NCBI GenBank assembly: GCA_023853785.1
Contig: JAJIRX010000178.1
Location: forward strand, 1-36,228
DNA: 36,228 nt
Direction of reading: 5' to 3'
Source: Psilocybe azurescens
Lineage: Eukaryota; Basidiomycota; Agaricomycetes; Agaricales; Agrocybaceae
The position numbers and the translations under genes are program-made. Positions 31,641 to 36,228 of this stretch are shown here, one piece after another. Below the pieces are notes generated by a model. It did not search any database. It worked only from the letters and a program-made list of their open reading frames with translations, and was not told the DNA's origin. The number at the start of each line of letters is the position of its first letter. Position 1 is the stretch's first letter.

Positions 31641-32450
31641 CCTTATTCCCTTTCCCATGGTTATTTATTTTATTTGAGTCAAATTTATATCTACTATTTA
31701 GAGTTCAGTGCAGTTGGATGAATCAACATTAAATTAGACAACCCCAGGCAATCATTAAGATGTCTAGTACTTATCTTATTTTAACTTTTCTTTCCTGGCC
31801 TTGCATGTAACCTTTTTGTATTCCCAAATGTCTATAGAATGTAGTTTGTAATTGCGACAAATTGAAATAAAGGATCACAACGAGATAACCAACAACTCCT
31901 CATGTTAGCTGCCCACAAATTTCCGGCTTTAGCTTTATGTCCTAACCTCCCTTCCCTCTTCTCCCCTCGCTTTCCTCTTGCTAATCAATAATCCACCCCC
32001 ACTCCTACCTCATTCAACCTCAAATCCAACACACTTGCACACTCACATATCCATTTCTCCTCTATGTCTTACCCATCATATTATTCTGCAGCTGCACTCA
32101 TGGGATGTTCAGCTGGACCCCCAGAATCAGGCTCACTGGAAGATAAAGTCCAGCCCATATTGATATCTAAAGTGCAATGGGACAGCGAGAGCGCTGTCAC
32201 AATGCCTGTGTTGCCCAATGAAAGGGTGTAAACCATTCTGAGCTTACAATTCATAGTGAGACACAGAGGCCCTTATTTTTGCGATTGTTATCTGTAATAA
32301 ACTAGTACATTATACTAGTGAAGGGTAAGAGATATGCCAGACTATTAGGCTTTGAGGCTTCACTTCCTAGTGGGCCATGAGCATAGTAAACCTTACAAAC
32401 TAACTAAGGTTAGTGTGGCCTATTAATCAGCACTACAAATAAAGGACTAC
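31641..32450. other. Unassigned region
   Basis: AT-rich DNA with a C/T-rich stretch around 31940-32060. No gene is recognised. Confidence 0.3.
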
Positions 32451-33165
32451 CTTTAGTTTCCTACACAGCTATCAAAGCAACCCCTAACTGAGCACCCGAG
32501 GCAATCGCCCACCCCATTGATCATGCTATTAGTCCCATGCAAGGAAGAACTCCTAAGAAGTGACCTTGGCTCTTACAAGGGGTAACACCCATCAGTCTCT
32601 TAACAAGTGATTGCCAAGTGAAAGAAACTGTATTAATTAGCAAAAGTGATCACCGTGTCCAGACATCACCAAGGCTGTTCACTAAATTAGGTGATCAACC
32701 GGCTCAGGGATCAGACATCACTGCACCACATGGGTGATTGCCCCACAGACTGAATGTATTGGCAATTGAAATCTTATGTACAACTCAGCATATGAGATCT
32801 GACTATAAAAACTTGTAATTTGCAATGCAGCCAATATGGGTGAGGGATCGCCCCAGTCAGCAATTGCCACATGATACTAGAGGTAACTTGCCTTGTGATA
32901 AGGGCACCTGCTGTTCCATGAGGTCCTAAACCAATAGCAACTGTGCTTGGAAACCTTGGTAGGGTTTTCTAAGAAATATACCCCTAAGCAGTCTAGTCCT
33001 GACATGCCTTAGTGTTACGACAAGTCTTTTTCTTTTCCCTTTCTCTTTTCTTGTCTTTTCTTTTCCTTTTCTTTGTCATCCTTCACATCATTGATACAGC
33101 ATCGTCTGCTCTGATGAACTTTGTTTTCTATCATTCTACGAAACTCCATCATATCTCTGATGGAC

Positions 33166-33275
33166 TTTCACTTCCATCTTTATGATACATCTTTTGATGA
33201 ACGTTTGATCTGTTTCCTTTCACTTCCATCTTTTATGATACATCTTTCGATGAAAAATTGATCTGTTTCCTCTAT
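33166..33275 (+). repeat. Tandem duplication, period 52 bp
   Basis: TTTCACTTCCATCTTTATGA at 33166 recurs at 33218 as TTTCACTTCCATCTTTTATG, each followed by ATACATCTTT..GATGAA and TTGATCTGTTTCC. Shorter TGATGAAC echoes flank the pair. Confidence 0.75.
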
Positions 33276-33960
33276 TCTTATATACATCTGCTGATGAACA
33301 TTCAAACTCATTTCAACTTGCTCTACAGTTCATAGTATTTATACTAGGAAGGATCCATTGTATTCTTTAGCTAGTTCTTGAGAATCTAACCTCCTCTTAC
33401 TTGACACCGCTCGGAACTCGCTGTTCTTGACTACTTGACTGTCGGCTTTATCCACGCACGTGAATATAAGCTTGAAGTCGTAACACTTAGTCGCAAGCCA
33501 TCTGATAAAATAAGTTGGGTGATCGCTACCCAAGAAGGCACTGCCGCATGGACAACAATGTTATCTTCAAATAAGCGCCCTAGCCCAGGCAAACTAGTAC
33601 TTTCCACTATTATAATTGGTGCAGCAAAGGCTAGGCAGCATGTGGCCCATTTCCTTCCTTTTCTCTTAGTCTCTTTCAATTATCACAAGCCAAAGTATCT
33701 ATTTAGTCTATAAAAACAGCCCTGTATCTTAGAATAGGAACCAAGTAATCTACACCCTAGATTTGATATCAGAATTTACTCTGAATAAGAATTCCAGTGT
33801 TAATACTTTGAGGACTAGTGATTTGTGTGATAAGAGATCGAACACTACAGTTCACCTTAAGCAATTAGGCGCTACCTGGTTTTGTGAGTGATCACCATTG
33901 TTATATTCAACGTCAGGTCTATTAGACTTGATAAGCAGGCTTTTATAAGTCATCTGTGGA

Positions 33961-34192
33961 CTGCCCTGGGGATTGTTAAGTATGGGTTGGAACTCTATAT
34001 GGCTAGTGATTGCTCATAGTAACTAGAGATGGCTGACAGAGAACTCCGACTGTTCAGAACATTGCCTATAGTAAGACTGCCCTGGGGATTGTTAAGTATG
34101 GGTGAGAACCCTTTAAAGGCTAGTGATCACTCATAGTAACTAGGGACGACTGTCAGAGAAATCCAACTGTTTCAGGACGTTGCCTATAGTAA
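33961..34192 (+). repeat. Tandem duplication, period 116 bp
   Basis: CTGCCCTGGGGATTGTTAAG begins at 33961 and again at 34077. The units end in TTGCCTATAGTAA and differ by a few substitutions. Confidence 0.85.
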
Positions 34193-34763
34193 ACTAAGGA
34201 CTGTGGGCTAGTGTGCCCAGTTGCTTATAGGAACTAAGGATCTACTACATGTTAATACAGGTGATTGCTTATAGTGTTTGAAAGTTTGAGTTTGGGTTTT
34301 ATAAAAAGATCTGTTGGGTGTCCCATGTACACTCACCCCCAAAAAGCGAGCCCCCTTGATATTGGTGATCACCCTCACATAGAGATCGCCCTTACTATTT
34401 CAGTGCCTTGTGTGTACTCACCTGTCTAAAAGAGTTCTCTAGCTACTAGTAATCACCCAAGAGAGGTCGTCTCAGTCTGTACTCTGCTAAATTAGTTATT
34501 GTAATAAGCCTTAAAAAGCTTACCCTCCCAGATCAAACTGATCAATATAAATATTTGATTGGGTTTTGTGTATTGGGCAATTACAAAGCCACTCCGCACT
34601 AAACATCTCACCGCCCACTCATGAGGCACCCAATGGACTCATCTATACATGGTGTTCTATATGTCTGTGAGTTAAACTTTGTTCAGTTGCAAATATAAAT
34701 TGACACTTGACACGGCCAAGAAGATGATGGCAACTTGTCGACCCAATCAATGAGAAAAAGACA

Positions 34764-36010
34764 GTGATGCATCATTGCTTCACTGATTACATACTCACTC
34801 ACCTCAAAAAAAAATCTGTCTATCAAGTGGACCTGGATGATCAACTTGCTACACTCTCTGCTCAAGAACGTGAAAGATTTTGGGAAGAGCAATACCCCTA
34901 CCCCTGCCACACCACATGTTCATGTTCTGGCTCCATCATTCAGCCTCAGCCTAATAGATGACATGAAGAAGATGGACAAAGTGATGATGAAGATTGCGAT
35001 ATTATAAATTTAATCCTATTGGGCATAGCCCAGGGACCTCCAGGAACTCACCCAACAACACGGTCATCAACAACAACACTCTCTCCACTATTGAGCACCC
35101 TCAGTGTGGGACCTGTGCTGATGAACATGGTTCAAACCCCACCAAGCCCAATGTTAGCTCCTACACCTTGACCTCCTGCTAGAACTTTGAACTGAGCCTG
35201 CTGGGAGACCAATCTTAACTACGAGCCTTCTGAGGAACCTCAATATATCAACTTTAGCATCTTTGAATCCAGGGTCAATGACACTCACATAGATCACATC
35301 CTTGACAGCAATGAGAATTTTTGTATCTCTGCCCGCTCAGTCTCTGCAGCTGTAGAAGGCCTGGTTACTGGAATCAAAGGCGCCCAGCAAGACCAGCATA
35401 CCAGATTGGCTCCGTACCCAACTGCTGACATTGATGCTGAAGAAAATGCCAATTTCTACCACATTGAGCCTGTGGAGGTGACACTATCAACAATATTTTC
35501 TTTGGGGAATTGGATCTTCAAAGCATGAGTCAGTTTCTTTTCCATACTCTCATTTGTCAGTGGTTGACCTATTTTTGCTCTAGTGGGGCTCTAAATGGCG
35601 ATGATAATGTTGGAAGTGGTGTTATGCATCAGGTTCTTTCAGCCGCCCGTAAATTCTGCAGTAAACAACAGAACAATATCACTGAAGACCTTGGCAATTC
35701 TGATGAGTACATTAGTCTCAAGATCTCAGCTGATGGTATTGTCCAACAGGACACATTGGACCTCTACTATGCCTTCAGAGTGCTATGCTCATCTTTTGAT
35801 CAAAACACACAGTGCCCCTGAACCTATCTCCTGCGGCTTATTCAAGCTGCCATTGGAGGTATCAAGTCCATCCTGGATTCAGAATGGATCACGTCAATAT
35901 CCCCAGCTGTCTTTGAGATCCTCTCCTTGCTGCCCATGAATTCCAGCGAGCCAATACCTGACCACCCTGTCTTGTGTGCTTTTGTAGAGGCCAAGTTGGT
36001 AAACTCACGT
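34764..36010 (+). pseudogene. Unrecognised decayed coding region, multi-exon
   Basis: Several coding-looking stretches lie in order on plus: DLDDQLATLSAQERERFWEE (about 34845), an open frame 35196-35528 (NYEPSEEPQYINFSIFESRV, HIDHILDSNENF, SARSVSAAVEGLVTG), then after a frameshift near 35476 DTINNIFFGELDLQSMSQFL continuing in 35510-35818 (LSAARKFCSKQQNNITEDLG). A TGA at 35819-35821 interrupts the same frame, which continues as LLRLIQAAIGGIKSILDSEW and LSLLPMNSSEPIPDHPVLCA up to a GTATGT donor at about 36010. I do not recognise the family. Codon use and the repeat-rich setting suggest a transposon-borne gene. It probably runs beyond the window. Confidence 0.45.
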
Positions 36011-36228
36011 GTATGTTCATTGTTCTTTTTTCCTCTATAAGCTTCCCTTTCTGACAAAGTCTAGTTTGACTCAGTTCGAAGAAGCCCTCCAAGTCAAAGA
36101 GCTGGCATCATTCAGATGCTCACAATTAATGCCTCTTGGAGACTTCTGAAAGAATTCTAGCAAATTCTCTAGAATTTCGTGCCTTTCTAGAGTCTTTACA
36201 CTCCCCACAGGTACCGATCGGAACCGGT

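Larger units (their letters stand above)
32500..34460. repeat. Field of dispersed GTGATYRCC motifs
   Basis: Copies or close variants of GTGATCACC, GTGATTGCC and GGATCGCCC occur at about 32502, 32607, 32646, 32691, 32733, 32845, 33519, 33887, 34006, 34122, 34261, 34364, 34386 and 34450. The middle of the interval (33020-33300) is C/T-rich and contains a 52-bp tandem duplication. The open frames at 33431-33713 on both strands have no family resemblance. Confidence 0.55.

Noticed and set aside
32470..34600. LTR retrotransposon
   Set aside because: I found no pair of long terminal repeats, no primer-binding site and no reverse transcriptase or integrase motifs. The repeats present are local tandem duplications.

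Overview
The window looks like nuclear DNA from a filamentous basidiomycete, most likely an Agaricomycete. The introns are 45-66 bp with GT..AG ends. The recognisable protein families are basidiomycete lineage expansions: CxC5/CxC6 cysteine clusters associated with KDZ transposases, fungal 7-TM membrane proteins of the DUF6533/DUF6534 type, and Kex2-processed small secreted proteins. I found no gene that reads through cleanly. Almost every recognisable gene is a relic with stops or frameshifts, so this is a gene graveyard packed with mobile elements. Systematic single-base sequence errors are an alternative cause of some frameshifts.

Layout. 1-9 kb: a cysteine-rich secreted-protein gene (2321-2866, one G-run frameshift), a DUF6533-type 7-TM relic (5.4-7.1 kb), then AT-rich DNA with local tandem duplications. 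9.3-18.6 kb: a transposon field. Two 1.85-1.9 kb non-autonomous elements (about 9290-11177 and 16708-18551) share terminal inverted repeats, subterminal arrays of a TCCA-N(1-2)-TGGA near-palindrome, and a G/T/C-biased minisatellite interior. The second has a perfect 8-bp target-site duplication (ATCTTGAG). Between them lie a decayed CxC5/CxC6 gene (11637-13790), a second inverted fragment of the same gene (14318-14640) flanked by more termini of the same repeat family, and a relic of an FHA-domain gene (15416-16056).

18.6-25.7 kb: relics on the minus strand of a DUF6534-type 7-TM protein, dihydroxyacetone kinase and choline-phosphate cytidylyltransferase. The last is cut off at the terminus of a 422-bp MITE-like element built from CCAACTT repeats with a perfect 21-bp hairpin. 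25.7-31.65 kb: a large imperfect palindrome carrying a cytochrome P450 / 7-TM gene pair twice in mirror orientation, all four copies decayed. 31.65-36.2 kb: a region dense in a GTGATYRCC motif and tandem duplications, then an unrecognised decayed coding region that runs towards the right edge.

What holds the window together is the transposon family. Its termini mark the edges of many gene fragments, its 8-bp duplication fits the KDZ/Zisupton class, and a KDZ-associated protein gene lies among its copies. No pathway can be inferred from host genes here, because all those recognised appear inactive.
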